Part shown: in pieces, positions 1 through 10,119 of the stretch
Layout of the letters: each line of letters begins with the position of its first letter
How positions within the stretch are numbered: position 1 is the first letter of the stretch
DNA from: Triangularia verruculosa
Taxonomy: Eukaryota; Ascomycota; Sordariomycetes; Sordariales; Podosporaceae
Direction of reading: 5' to 3'
Length of the DNA stretch: 64,000 nucleotides
Assembly: GCA_033296885.1 (NCBI GenBank)
Contig: MU864021.1
Location: forward strand, 1 to 64,000
Translations under genes and position numbers: made by a program
The notes under the pieces: model-generated
Databases searched by the model: none
What the model saw: the letters and a program-made list of their open reading frames with translations, nothing else
What the model was told of the DNA's origin: nothing

Positions 1-498
<498 letters not shown>

Positions 499-1862
499 TC
501 AAGGCCACCAACTCCTCGCCCACCCCAACATCCCCAACCTCCTCCCCTTGTTCGGCTGCGTCAGCCGGTTCAGACAGTAGCTCGCGTGGTTCCTCGTCCT
601 CGACCCGTCACACTCGCACCGACAGCCTATCCCGTCCCGCCTCTCCTCCCCGACCTCAACCGGCGGCTCCCCCAGGACTTCCGAGTCCAAAAGCTGGCCG
701 CCGGGGGCGTTGGCGGGGCATTGGTAGTACCAGTCGTGACGATAACCAATGTCCTCAAAGTGGTGGACCTTGTGGGAGTCGAGGAGCATGGCCAGGGCCA
801 GGGAGTGGACCGGTGCGTCGCCCCACTGTTTTTTGTTAGGATTTATCACAAATCAAGGGGGGGAAAAGAAAAAAACTTTACGCGCTCGGAATAAAACCCC
901 CCTGTCCGATCGAGGTGCTCAAAGAGGTCCTGGTACGCGTTGCTCCGGAAGAAGTCCAGGCTGGCGATCTCAAAGTTGGACCAGTAGTGGCACAGATTCC
1001 AGCCGTCGCCGTGGCTGTCGCGGTGGCTGAACCAGGACATGAATTTCCTTAGTGGCCAGGGGAGCCAGCTGGGGGATATCATTGCCTTCCAGAGCTCTGT
1101 TGTCGGGTAATCCTGCGCCTCCTTCCAGTCTGCCACGGTTCGAAAAAGGGAGGGGCACGTCGCGGGCTCTTTAGGCAGCGCGACGGTGAAGCCGTAGACT
1201 TTTTCGTGCTTGGCCATTTCGACGAAGGGGTCGTAGGTGAGTGCGCAGTAAAACTCGACGTCGGGCTCGATGCGCCAGTACCATTTGTATTCTCGCAGGG
1301 CTTTGAGGGTGTAGAACTTTCCCGAGTAGAACCGGCACATGTGGTGGTACGATTCTAGCCCTCCGTATAATACGCCTTGTTCGCCTTGCCGGTTGATGGC
1401 CTGCTTGGCGCGGTCTTCGTTGATGTATGAGGGGAACCCCCATTCTTCTTTGGGTATGACCTCGAACTTGGCGCCGCCTGAGACGGTCTCGTTCATGGTG
1501 GAGATGAACTCGGGGTCCCACTCCTCGTCGTTGAGGAAGATGATGGGGTAGTGGAACCAGCGGTTGAAGTGCTTCTCGATGGAGACCACGGTGCGGAGGG
1601 CCTTTTCGACCTCGTGGTTGCGGGCGAGCATCACTATTGCTGCCGACTCTCGCGGGGCGGAGAGGTTGGGTTCCTGGCAGGAGGTGTGGAAGGGGACGTC
1701 GAGGTCGCGGGCGGGGTGGTGGATGGACCAGTAGGAGTTGTGGAGGTAGACTTCGACGAGGAGGGCGAGGAATAAGAGGAGGAGGGGGATGCGGTAGGGG
1801 TGGAGGCGGGTGAGGAGGGTGCGGAGGGGCCCTCGGGGGCGGGTGAGAGGGGGGAAGAGCAT
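499..1862 (-). CDS. GT15 alpha-1,2-mannosyltransferase (KTR/KRE2 family)
   Basis: Two exons on the minus strand: 1862-882 and 825-499, with a 56-bp intron (donor GTAAAG, CTAAC branch site, CAG acceptor), giving about 435 aa. Residues about 24-41 form one hydrophobic segment after a short basic N-terminus, the type II signal anchor expected of a Golgi mannosyltransferase. The luminal part carries GT15 hallmarks: YKWYWRIEPDVEF, the NFEIASLDFFRS stretch, the GGFYSER/WGDAPVHS junction rebuilt by splicing, and FEDIGYRHDWYYQCP. The C-terminal CRCECDG and SYCLNR cysteine patch also fits. Members use GDP-mannose to extend O- and N-linked mannan. It is divergent from another mannosyltransferase at 2939. 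Which KTR paralogue it is cannot be told from sequence alone. Confidence 0.93.
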
Positions 1863-2938
1863 CTTTTGTTGGTGGATGGATGGATGATGATTTCGTTTCC
1901 CGTCGTGAGTTTTGGGGGTATATTATAAAATTTGTGAATTAGCGGTCACGGTAACAGATGAGGTGTATTCGATCAGCGGAACTGGGGAACTGGCGGAGAA
2001 GAGCGAACGACGAGGACAAGTGGAAAAGAAGGCGAGGACCAGCTCTGGAAAAGCTATCGCGAGATGCTCAACTGGCGCTCCATGGCGCACGCCTGTTACA
2101 ATGTGTTTTTGTTCTTGTTTAAACTGGAAAAAGGAAAAAAAGAAACAAAAAGGCTTGCGACGATATTTCGCAATCTGCCTGCAGCACCTCCTGTGTCGTC
2201 GGTACCCCTTCCGCTGGGGACCCGGAACAATAATTCAGGCCAGTCCAGACCAGCAGAGCAAGCCAGGGGTTCAATTGTGCATCAAAGCTACGAGTGGTCC
2301 AAGCTTCAGATGAGCTTAGCATTGACTAGTCCGAAACAGGACAAGACTCTTATGTTAAAGCAGGGGTTCCGCTGTTGCAACTGTTGTCGGTTTTGGGCTT
2401 ATGCCAAGAAGGGCCAAGAAGGTGAGTGACGTACTCTGCGGCAGTGCAAAACTGCCAATGTTCAAAAAAGTAGGAAATGCAGATGTTGGTTCCTTGTGTG
2501 GGGAAAAAGATGGGACGCGTCGCACTCAATGTGTAACCATTCGAACGGCTACATCGGATGTCAGGAAGTGATGCCAATGTTTTCATTGGAAAGGAGGAAA
2601 AAGAACACAAGTTCCTTGCCTGGAGGGGATCGAGGCTGTTATTATGGGCGGTGTGATGGCTGGACTTATATAAGTCTTTGCTTGTCCCTCCCGAGTCTCT
2701 GTCTCTGGCTTTCAGCTGGCGATCCATTGGACAAGGCTATTCCCCCGATTGAACCGCCTCGCGACAAATTTGGTAATACTAAATAAAGCCCCCTTCTCCG
2801 CCACATTCTTCCTCCCTTACATACCTTGAACTTTATATATCAGAAAATTCAACATATTTCTTTCTTGTTAATTTCTCTTTATTGTCATTATTGTTTTTTT
2901 GGGTTCGTCACCTCCCTACGATGCTGGCCCCTTAAAGG
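1863..2938. promoter_or_regulatory. Shared upstream region of two divergent mannosyltransferase genes
   Basis: About 1.1 kb separates the divergent GT15 and GT69 starts and must hold both promoters. A TATA-like TTTATATATC lies near 2831, about 105 bp before the GT69 start, followed by a T-rich pyrimidine stretch. No convincing ORF; the short frames look random. Confidence 0.5.
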
Positions 2939-4708
2939 ATGAAAGACAATATCAACTACGACCACTGTCTCTACGACACCGACTCAGACGACCATGAAAC
3001 CCACGACTTCCTCCGCCGCTCCAGCTGGGACTCCCACGCCGAGAACCTGTCGAGGCTTCACGACAAATACGTCTCCCCGACCAAACCCTACCTCCTAAAA
3101 GCCCAACGCTTCTGGTCCCGCCTCCGCCTCCTCCGCCGAACCGCCTGGCGCCGCACCCCCCGGCCCGTCATCCTCCTCCTCAAGACCCTCCTCGCTTTTA
3201 TCGCGTCCATCCTCATCCTCACCCCCATCTTCCTACCATCCTACAGCAACCCCCCAATACACTACTCCCAACTCACCCACGCCTGCCGCGGCACCAACCC
3301 CAAGTCCGGCTGCGCCAACCTCTGGAACGAGCAAGTCTTCATCGCGACAATCCTCTACGACAAGAACGGAAAACTCGCCTCCGGTCCCTTTGCAGACCGC
3401 CTCCTCAAACTAATCCACCTCCTCGGCCACGAAAACGTCTTCCTCTCCATCTACGAAAACGATTCTGGAGTCAAAGGAAAGGAAGCGCTAGAGAAACTAA
3501 AAGCAAGAATCCCCTGCAAGAACTCGATCGTCTCGGACGAGCACGTCTCCCTCGACGATTTCCCCACCGTCACCCTGCCCGACGGCACAAAGCGGGTGAA
3601 GCGAGTCGCGTACCTCGCCGAGCTGCGGAACAGGGCGTTGAGACCGCTGGACAAGAAGGACTACCAAGACCGGATTACCGGTGTGAGGACGTTTGACAAG
3701 GTCCTGTATCTGAACGATATTGTTTTTGACCCGGTGGAGGCGGCGCAGTTGCTGTTCAGCACGAATGTTGACCCGGCGACGGGGAGGCCTAGTTATGTTG
3801 CCGCGTGCGCGATGGATTTCTGGTTTGGACATAGGATGTACGACACTTATGCCATGCGCGACGCGGACGGGTATGCTAGTTACCAGGCGATTTACCCGTT
3901 CTTTGGGGGGCGGGGGAGGGGGTTGTCTAGAAGGGATGTGTTAGACAATAAAGACGCGGTGAGGGTGAAGAGCTGCTGGGGGGGGATGATGGCCATGCAG
4001 GCGAAGTACGTGCAGAATAATGGGGAGGAGAGGCCGGAGGGGAAGGAGTGGGAGGAGGGGGTGCTGGCGGGGCATGTGATTGATCCGGAGAATAATACTG
4101 TGGTGATGGCGCCGCCGGTGAGGTTCCGGCATGAGCCGGGGGTTTTTTATGATGCGTGTGAGTGTTGTTTGTTTTCGGCGGATTTGACGCAGGCGGCGAG
4201 GAAGGTGGGGGATTTGCCGGATGGATCCAAGATGATGAGGGGGAGCGAGAGTGGGATTTTTGTGAACCCTTATGTGAGGGTGGCGTATGAGGAGGCGGTG
4301 TTTAAGATGATACACTGGGTTAGGCCGTGGGAGAAGCTGATTAGGGTGATTTACGACCTGCAGTATAAGTACTTTGAGCCGGTGGTGCAGAACCCGTGGA
4401 GGACGGTGGATGAGGGCGAGGAATTTGAGGAGGAGGTTTGGAATGGGAGTGAATGGGAGGTTCGAACCCATGTGGGGAGGCCGGGACTGTTTTGCGGGGT
4501 TAGAGAGATGCAAGTGTTGCGGTTGGGGGGGAAGAGGCATAAGCATGGGGGGAATTGGGTGAACACGAGGATGCCGCCGGGGCAGAAGATGAGCTTTCGG
4601 TCCGAGTGGGCGCAGACGTTGTCCAAGGGGTGGAGGGAGGAGTATGAACAGACGAAAGAGGAGGATAAGGAGACCTTTTTTTATAGGTTGTATCCTTGGG
4701 ATGTATAA
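2939..4708 (+). CDS. GT69 alpha-1,3-mannosyltransferase, CMT1/CAP59 family
   Basis: Single-exon ORF of 589 aa. The N-terminus is polar and acidic, then one membrane segment (about residues 80-105, PRPVILLLKTLLAFIASIL) anchors the enzyme in the secretory pathway. The luminal domain has the CMT1-family features: NEQVFIATILYDKNG, the DRLLKLIHLLGHENVFLSIYEN region, AELRNRALRPL, the KVLYLNDIVFDP acidic motif likely to bind metal/nucleotide sugar, and CWGGMMAM. In Cryptococcus this family makes alpha-1,3-mannosyl linkages and supports capsule formation; in ascomycetes the substrate is poorly known. It is divergent from a GT15 gene, suggesting co-expression in glycan assembly. Codon use shifts from C-ending to G-rich after about 3700 with no frame break. 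Confidence 0.9.
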   Translation: MKDNINYDHCLYDTDSDDHETHDFLRRSSWDSHAENLSRLHDKYVSPTKPYLLKAQRFWSRLRLLRRTAWRRTPRPVILLLKTLLAFIASILILTPIFLPSYSNPPIHYSQLTHACRGTNPKSGCANLWNEQVFIATILYDKNGKLASGPFADRLLKLIHLLGHENVFLSIYENDSGVKGKEALEKLKARIPCKNSIVSDEHVSLDDFPTVTLPDGTKRVKRVAYLAELRNRALRPLDKKDYQDRITGVRTFDKVLYLNDIVFDPVEAAQLLFSTNVDPATGRPSYVAACAMDFWFGHRMYDTYAMRDADGYASYQAIYPFFGGRGRGLSRRDVLDNKDAVRVKSCWGGMMAMQAKYVQNNGEERPEGKEWEEGVLAGHVIDPENNTVVMAPPVRFRHEPGVFYDACECCLFSADLTQAARKVGDLPDGSKMMRGSESGIFVNPYVRVAYEEAVFKMIHWVRPWEKLIRVIYDLQYKYFEPVVQNPWRTVDEGEEFEEEVWNGSEWEVRTHVGRPGLFCGVREMQVLRLGGKRHKHGGNWVNTRMPPGQKMSFRSEWAQTLSKGWREEYEQTKEEDKETFFYRLYPWDV

Positions 4709-5221
4709 GTGGTGCGTGGTTAAAAGAGGGGGTGGAAAAGGAAACACAAGGCATTTTGGATATGGGTACATTGGATGACCATCTTGCATATTTTTTAGAC
4801 GGGTACAGTTCTACATATATTACCATATAAGGTATAAGGTATAGCATATAGTGGAGGATGGGAGAGAAGTGGGCGTTATGACTTATTTATGGCTTTGGAT
4901 ACCCTGTTGGGTTTGGTTTTGATAAACAGTAACAGTAAAAATAATACAAGAATAATCTCCCATGCTGACTGGTCTTTTCATCCTGCTTATGTCTCTCTAT
5001 TTCACAGGAAAGTAAATCAACTCTCCTGGCAGTACAGAACCACCTGGTAAAGTCACAGCCGTCTCCGAAGTGCTCTGTTACCGACGCACGCTATCTCGTG
5101 CAATCTTGTGCATGTAGAACCTAGACTGCCGAACCACATCTCATAACAATACAGCCAGTTTCCACCGCGAGCTTCTATTATGTATCTTGAACAACAACCG
5201 AATCTTCCATACACCAACACA
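4709..5221. other. Convergent intergenic region
   Basis: Separates the 3' ends of the GT69 and MAK5 genes. It is AT-rich in 4790-4960 with several possible polyadenylation stretches (AATAATAC, ATATATTACC). No gene is supported. Confidence 0.5.
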
Positions 5222-7492
5222 TCAAAGCCCCAACCCCTCCACCTGCCCCAAAAACTCACTCCTCACCCCCCTCAACAACCCCTCCACATCCACCCCATTC
5301 AAATACTTCTCGCTCACTCCCGTATTCACCCTCTTCTTCAGCAACTCCCTCAGCTCCCACCTCCACTTCTGCACCTCCTGCTTCCCCACCTCCCTCGCCT
5401 CCCTCTCCTTCTGCTTCTTCCCGCTCCCCTTCCCCTTCCAGCTCCCCACCTTCTCAAACTCGTCCTCATCCAGCTCAATCCCTAACTCCTCGGCGGCGTT
5501 CTTCAACCAGTCATCCTCCTTCGCGCCCTTCTCCTTCGCAATCGTCGTCTCGGTGATCTTCTTGGAGAGAGTGACACGAGGTTTGAGATGGGAGACGAGG
5601 CGACGGTCGATGTCGATTGTTTGAACACCCAAGAGATCCTTCTTGGATTTCCCGCTGGCGGCGGCAGAGGAGGCGTGGACCTTGGCGATGAGGCGCTGGG
5701 TGGGGATGTCTTCTTTTGGACCGCACAGCATGATTGACACTCCGGACTGTGTAGCGCGAGCGGTGCGGCCGGAGCGGTGGACGTAATCGTCTGCGCTGCG
5801 GGGGACGTGGTAGTGGATTACGAGGTCGACGTTGGGAATATCTAACCCGCGAGCGGCGACGTCGGTTGCTACCAAGATTGGCGCCTGGATAGATGACCCA
5901 GTGTTGGCGTTCTTCGGGGGGTCGGCCTTGAACTTCTCGAGGGAGCGGAGACGGGCCTTTTGTTCCATGTCGGAGTGGAGGGCGATGGCGGGGAGGTTGA
6001 GGTTCTGAAGAAAAGGGGTGAGGCGGCGGACGGTGTTGATTGCGTTGGTAAAGACGAGAGCGCGACGGGTGGGCTGGAGGAGGAGGACGGCGTAGAGGTA
6101 GAGGTCCTTCTCGAGGTCACCGCAGTGGATGAGGCCTTCCTTTAACCTTTCGGCCATCTGGGAGACGGGGTTGGTGTCGATGAACTTTGGCTTTTTCTCG
6201 CGGAAGTTGAGCTTCTTGAGGAGATGCTCGAGGGATTCGGCTTCTCCCATGAGGTTGTAGCGGGCCTTGCCTGCAAGCTTTTGCTGGAGGGCCTTGTTGA
6301 ATGTGGCGGAGAAGACGAGAGTTTGGCGGTTATGCTTGGGGGTGGGCTCTTCGTCGGAATCTGAGTCTTCCTCGGCCTCTTCCCCCGGCTGGGTCCGGTC
6401 GAGTGCCTTGATGATATCCTCTGCCTCCTTGAACTGGCCATCCTTGAGGAGACGGTCGGCTTCATCCACCACCAGGAAATCAATAGCCCTGATAGAGTTC
6501 ATGATGGAGTTTTCTGTGCTGATGACCTCCCAAAGACGGCCAGGTGTGCCGATGATGATATCTGCCTTCTCCAACTGCCTGAGCTGTTTCTGAATAGCCA
6601 AACCACCGGTGACCGAGCAGATATAGGGTGAGGTGGTAAGTCCATCGCAAAGTTTCTTCAAGTGATCCGAAATCTGATGGGCCAATTCTCTTGTTGGTGA
6701 CAGGATCATGGCAACTGGGCGTCTCTTCTCGTCCTTCTCTTCCTCTGCTTGCTTGGCGAGCCAGCTTTCTACGATGGGGATACCGAAAGCCAATGTTTTA
6801 CCGGAACCGGTGGACGCTTTGCCAATAACATCGCGGCCATTGATGATTTCCGGGATAGCTTGCGCTTGAATTGGTGTTGGCTTGCCGAATCTGAGGTTGC
6901 CAATCGCTGCCATCATGTCGGGTGACAACTCAAGTGGCGCCCATTCCGAGGTATCGACATCCTCCTCGGGTTCGACGTCAGGTAATGCGTCGATGCTGGT
7001 GAACAAGTTCGATACCAATTCGGGATCCTCTGTTGGCTGCGGGGTCGGCTTCTTCTGCTCCTTCGCATCTTTCTTTCCATCCTTGGCCTCCTTCTTCGAT
7101 TCCTTAGCTTCCTTCTTCTTGGCCTTGGGTTCCTTCTTGCGGTCCTTGGCTTTTGTCTCTACTGGAGTTGACTCCTCCTCAGGCGTGTCGTCGAACCCTT
7201 CGAATTCTTCTCCATCATCGTCATCCTTCTTCTCGGCCTTGCCTTTTGGTACTGCGGCCACAAATTTAACAACATCACCCTCACGAACGACGTCGACGCC
7301 GTGGATTTCTTCCAGTCCGTAGAAACCCTCAGCGTCATCGAACATTTCGGGGACTTGGACAGTTTGCCATGGCAGCTCATCAACGGGGACAACTCTCTTC
7401 TCCGTCTTTTGGCGTTTTGAGCCGGCCTTTTGTTGGGAGCGTTTGGCTTGCGATTGCTCGCCAGAGTGCTTCCTCTTCTTATCGAACGCCAT
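5222..7492 (-). CDS. mak5: ATP-dependent DEAD-box RNA helicase MAK5
   Basis: Single-exon ORF of 756 aa. A basic N-terminus with a conserved PVDELPWQTVQVP patch precedes a long K/E-rich linker, typical of nucleolar MAK5/DDX24. The helicase core has, in order: a Q-motif region (KPTPIQAQAIP), motif I ASTGSGKT (about 223-231), PTRELAHQ, motif II DEAD (about 343-346), SAT (about 394), ATDVAARGLDIP and HRSGRTARA (about 571-579). MAK5 is needed for 60S pre-ribosome assembly and is nucleolar. The gene is divergent from the tRNA methyltransferase TRM7 across about 670 bp, so both may share ribosome-biogenesis-type control. All catalytic motifs are intact. Confidence 0.97.
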   Translation of the reverse strand: MAFDKKRKHSGEQSQAKRSQQKAGSKRQKTEKRVVPVDELPWQTVQVPEMFDDAEGFYGLEEIHGVDVVREGDVVKFVAAVPKGKAEKKDDDDGEEFEGFDDTPEEESTPVETKAKDRKKEPKAKKKEAKESKKEAKDGKKDAKEQKKPTPQPTEDPELVSNLFTSIDALPDVEPEEDVDTSEWAPLELSPDMMAAIGNLRFGKPTPIQAQAIPEIINGRDVIGKASTGSGKTLAFGIPIVESWLAKQAEEEKDEKRRPVAMILSPTRELAHQISDHLKKLCDGLTTSPYICSVTGGLAIQKQLRQLEKADIIIGTPGRLWEVISTENSIMNSIRAIDFLVVDEADRLLKDGQFKEAEDIIKALDRTQPGEEAEEDSDSDEEPTPKHNRQTLVFSATFNKALQQKLAGKARYNLMGEAESLEHLLKKLNFREKKPKFIDTNPVSQMAERLKEGLIHCGDLEKDLYLYAVLLLQPTRRALVFTNAINTVRRLTPFLQNLNLPAIALHSDMEQKARLRSLEKFKADPPKNANTGSSIQAPILVATDVAARGLDIPNVDLVIHYHVPRSADDYVHRSGRTARATQSGVSIMLCGPKEDIPTQRLIAKVHASSAAASGKSKKDLLGVQTIDIDRRLVSHLKPRVTLSKKITETTIAKEKGAKEDDWLKNAAEELGIELDEDEFEKVGSWKGKGSGKKQKEREAREVGKQEVQKWRWELRELLKKRVNTGVSEKYLNGVDVEGLLRGVRSEFLGQVEGLGL

Positions 7493-8158
7493 TGTGTGAG
7501 GCTGGCAGAATTATTTAGCGCGAAGCTCTGGCAAAGATGGTGAAAAGCCGATGATAGTTTCAGAGCCATCATCAAGACCTCATGAATTGAGCGGAAGCCA
7601 CATACCTGTTGACGAGTTTTGAGATGTGATGTTAAGGGATAAGAGACGACCCCTGCAAGAAAAGTGAAAAATCGTGGACATGGGAAACTTACAACTGGTG
7701 GGACCCACTTATTTTCAACGACATCAAATTGGCTGCCAGCGGACGGGACGAGCATCTCTTGCTACTTGAGGACAGCAAAACATGATTTATGGAGCACCTT
7801 GAATTCAAGTGGCCAGTAAGAGTCTTATTCCTTGTTTCTTCTGGATAACATCACGAATGTCTGGATGTCCATAGGACCCTAACCCTTTGGTTGGCTCACC
7901 GCCTTCCGGATGAAGTTGGCGGAAATTTAAGGTACCTCTGCGTTGCTGCGTTACACCCACTGGCTGCCCCGCGATGCACTGAATTGGCATTGAAAAAGTG
8001 AAGTGAAGAAAGCTTCACCCAAGTCTTGATAACCACTCACACACCCTTGCTGCCAACTCAGTGATACAGGTAGTAGATCTGATCATTCCCCGAATATCTT
8101 CAAGCTCAGCCCGACCTGTCCGAGCTGACACATCGCGGGGCTCGTCTCTTCTGCCAAG
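7493..8158. promoter_or_regulatory. Bidirectional promoter, MAK5/TRM7, with telomere-repeat-like box
   Basis: The two starts are 666 bp apart. At about 7877-7886 there is an isolated CCCTAACCCT, one and two-thirds telomere units, far from any telomere. Telobox-type sites are known in promoters of translation-related genes in some eukaryotes; function here is inferred only. No ORF is supported. Confidence 0.45.
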
Positions 8159-9378
8159 ATGGGAAAATCGTCAAAAGACAAGCGCGATGCGTATTATCGC
8201 CTCGCCAAAGAACAAGGCTGGCGCGCCAGAAGCGCTTTCAAGCTTCTCCAGTTGGATGAGGGTATGTTGGAACACATAATACACAATGAATAGTTGGCTA
8301 ACTTTGTGCCTCAGAGTTCAACCTCTTCGAAGATGTTACCAGAGTTGTGGATCTCTGCGCTGCTCCAGGCAGTTGGTCCCAAGTTCTCTCCAGAGTCTTG
8401 ATCAAAAACGAGCAATTTGGCCGGTGTGCCTGGGAAGACCGGGAGGCCAAGTTCCGCCAGAGGATGCTTAATGTAATCCCATCAGAACCCACCACACAAG
8501 AGGAAAGCCAGCAACAAGAGCAAAAAGATGCTGAGATGGGCAACATACCAGAAGAATCTGGCGATAGGCCAGATGTGAAGATCGTCTCGATCGATCTCCA
8601 ACCTATCAGCCCCCTTCCCGGTGTTATCACCCTCCGAGCAGACATTACCCACCCCGCCACTGTCCCACTTCTCCTCAAAGCCCTCGACCCATGCTATGAC
8701 CCTGAGACGTCGACAAGCCAGCAAGCCCAGCACCCAGTTGATCTTGTCATCAGCGACGGCGCTCCTGATGTTACCGGCCTTCACGACCTTGACATTTACG
8801 TGCAGTCTCAGCTGCTCTTCGCTGCCCTCAACCTCGCCCTGTGCGTGCTAAAACCAGGCGGCAAGTTTGTCGCCAAAATCTTCCGCGGCCGCAACGTGGA
8901 TCTCCTCTACGCCCAACTCAAGGTCTTCTTCGAAAAGGTTTATGTTGCCAAGCCGAGGTCTTCGCGTGCCAGCAGTGTGGAAGCGTTTATTGTCTGCATC
9001 AACTTTCAACCTCCAGAGGGGTTCAAGGCCAGTTTGGAGGAGCCATTGGGTGTGGGTAGCCGGCTTTCCGAGTTGCAAGAGCAGCAACAAGACCCTATCT
9101 CCCAGGCCGAACCACCAAAGGCTGGTGATGATGGCATCACTGAGGTCATCCTTGAGGATGTATCCGGGAGCGACAACAAGAACAGATGGATAGCTCCATT
9201 CATTGCCTGCGGCGACCTGTCGGCATTCGACTCTGATGCTTCCTATAAGCTTGCGGCTGATCACGTTTCTCTGCCTCCTGTGCAGCCACCTACAGCACCG
9301 CCTTATAAACGAGCTATTGAACTGAGGAGACAGAATGGGGGTGCATATGGGAAGTCACCGAATAGATGCACCCAATAA
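8159..9378 (+). CDS. trm7: tRNA (cytidine-32/guanosine-34) 2'-O-methyltransferase, FtsJ type
   Basis: Two exons, 8159-8261 and 8315-9378 (53-bp intron, GTATGT donor, CTAACT branch, CAG acceptor), encoding 388 aa. Splicing restores LDEEFNLFEDV, which neither ORF alone contains. Short N-terminus DKRDAYYRLAKEQGWRARSAFKLLQ gives the first catalytic lysine (K28). DLCAAPGSWSQVLS is the SAM site; ISDGAPDVTGLHD, GGKFVAKIF and SSVEAFIVC supply the remaining D-K-E of the K-D-K-E tetrad. TRM7 methylates the anticodon loop of tRNAs with Trm732 or Trm734. An insertion rich in E/Q follows RVLIKNEQF, as in other fungal members. It shares a promoter with MAK5. Confidence 0.96.
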
Positions 9379-10119
9379 ATACCAATTTTAATTCATCACA
9401 TGTTTCGAACACAGCTGAAGATTTTCTTCAGTGAGGTGCTGAATCAACTTCACCAAAGTCCTACTGCTCATTTGTGACGTTCCTTAGCACTCGAACTAGT
9501 GACCGGCTTCTCTCTTGACTAAGGAAGACATGGTCTCCTCTAGATCTCGACGGCGGCGCGTGCATTGGGAAAAGATGTTTCCCATCCTCTTTCCCATATT
9601 TGTTGGGAGGCCGACCTGGAGGCTGCTTCTCCACATCTTTGTCAGTTGTCACAAATTCTGGAAGGTTTCAGCCCGGACAGTCTTTGTCATGTTTGATTTC
9701 TCCACAGCCTTAGTCGTCGGAAAAGAAAGGACCAGTCAGTTCCCACTTTGACAACTGTGGCGTGCTGGAAGGGTATCTGCCTTCCCCCAGGCCGACTTCC
9801 GTCGGAACAAGCCCCCGCAAGAGACCCCGAAGCACACAAATGCAGGAAACCGTCTCGGAATGCACCGGAACATCCGCTCTTGCTACCGTGCAGTGCTCTT
9901 AGCCATTCGGGAGCGGTTCCTTAGCAAGGGGTCCAGCCCTACGGGACTGCCCATGCACACCGTTTTCTTGAACTCGGATCCAATCGGCTCTTTCCGCCTC
10001 AACTTCAGACATTCAACATGAAGGAAGGTAATAACCCCAAGTGTCGGGGATCATGGTGAAAGGGCGGTGGAAGCAAACAGGAAAAGAGATTGCGGGACTC
10101 TTGATATATTAGAGGCAGG
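9379..10119. other. Intergenic
   Basis: No gene is supported. Several short frames exist but show no family resemblance or splice linkage. The part after about 9950 is probably promoter and leader of the next gene. Confidence 0.5.

Noticed and set aside
3941..4789. 282-codon minus-strand ORF
   Set aside because: Antisense to the GT69 gene; H/P/L-rich shadow without family features.
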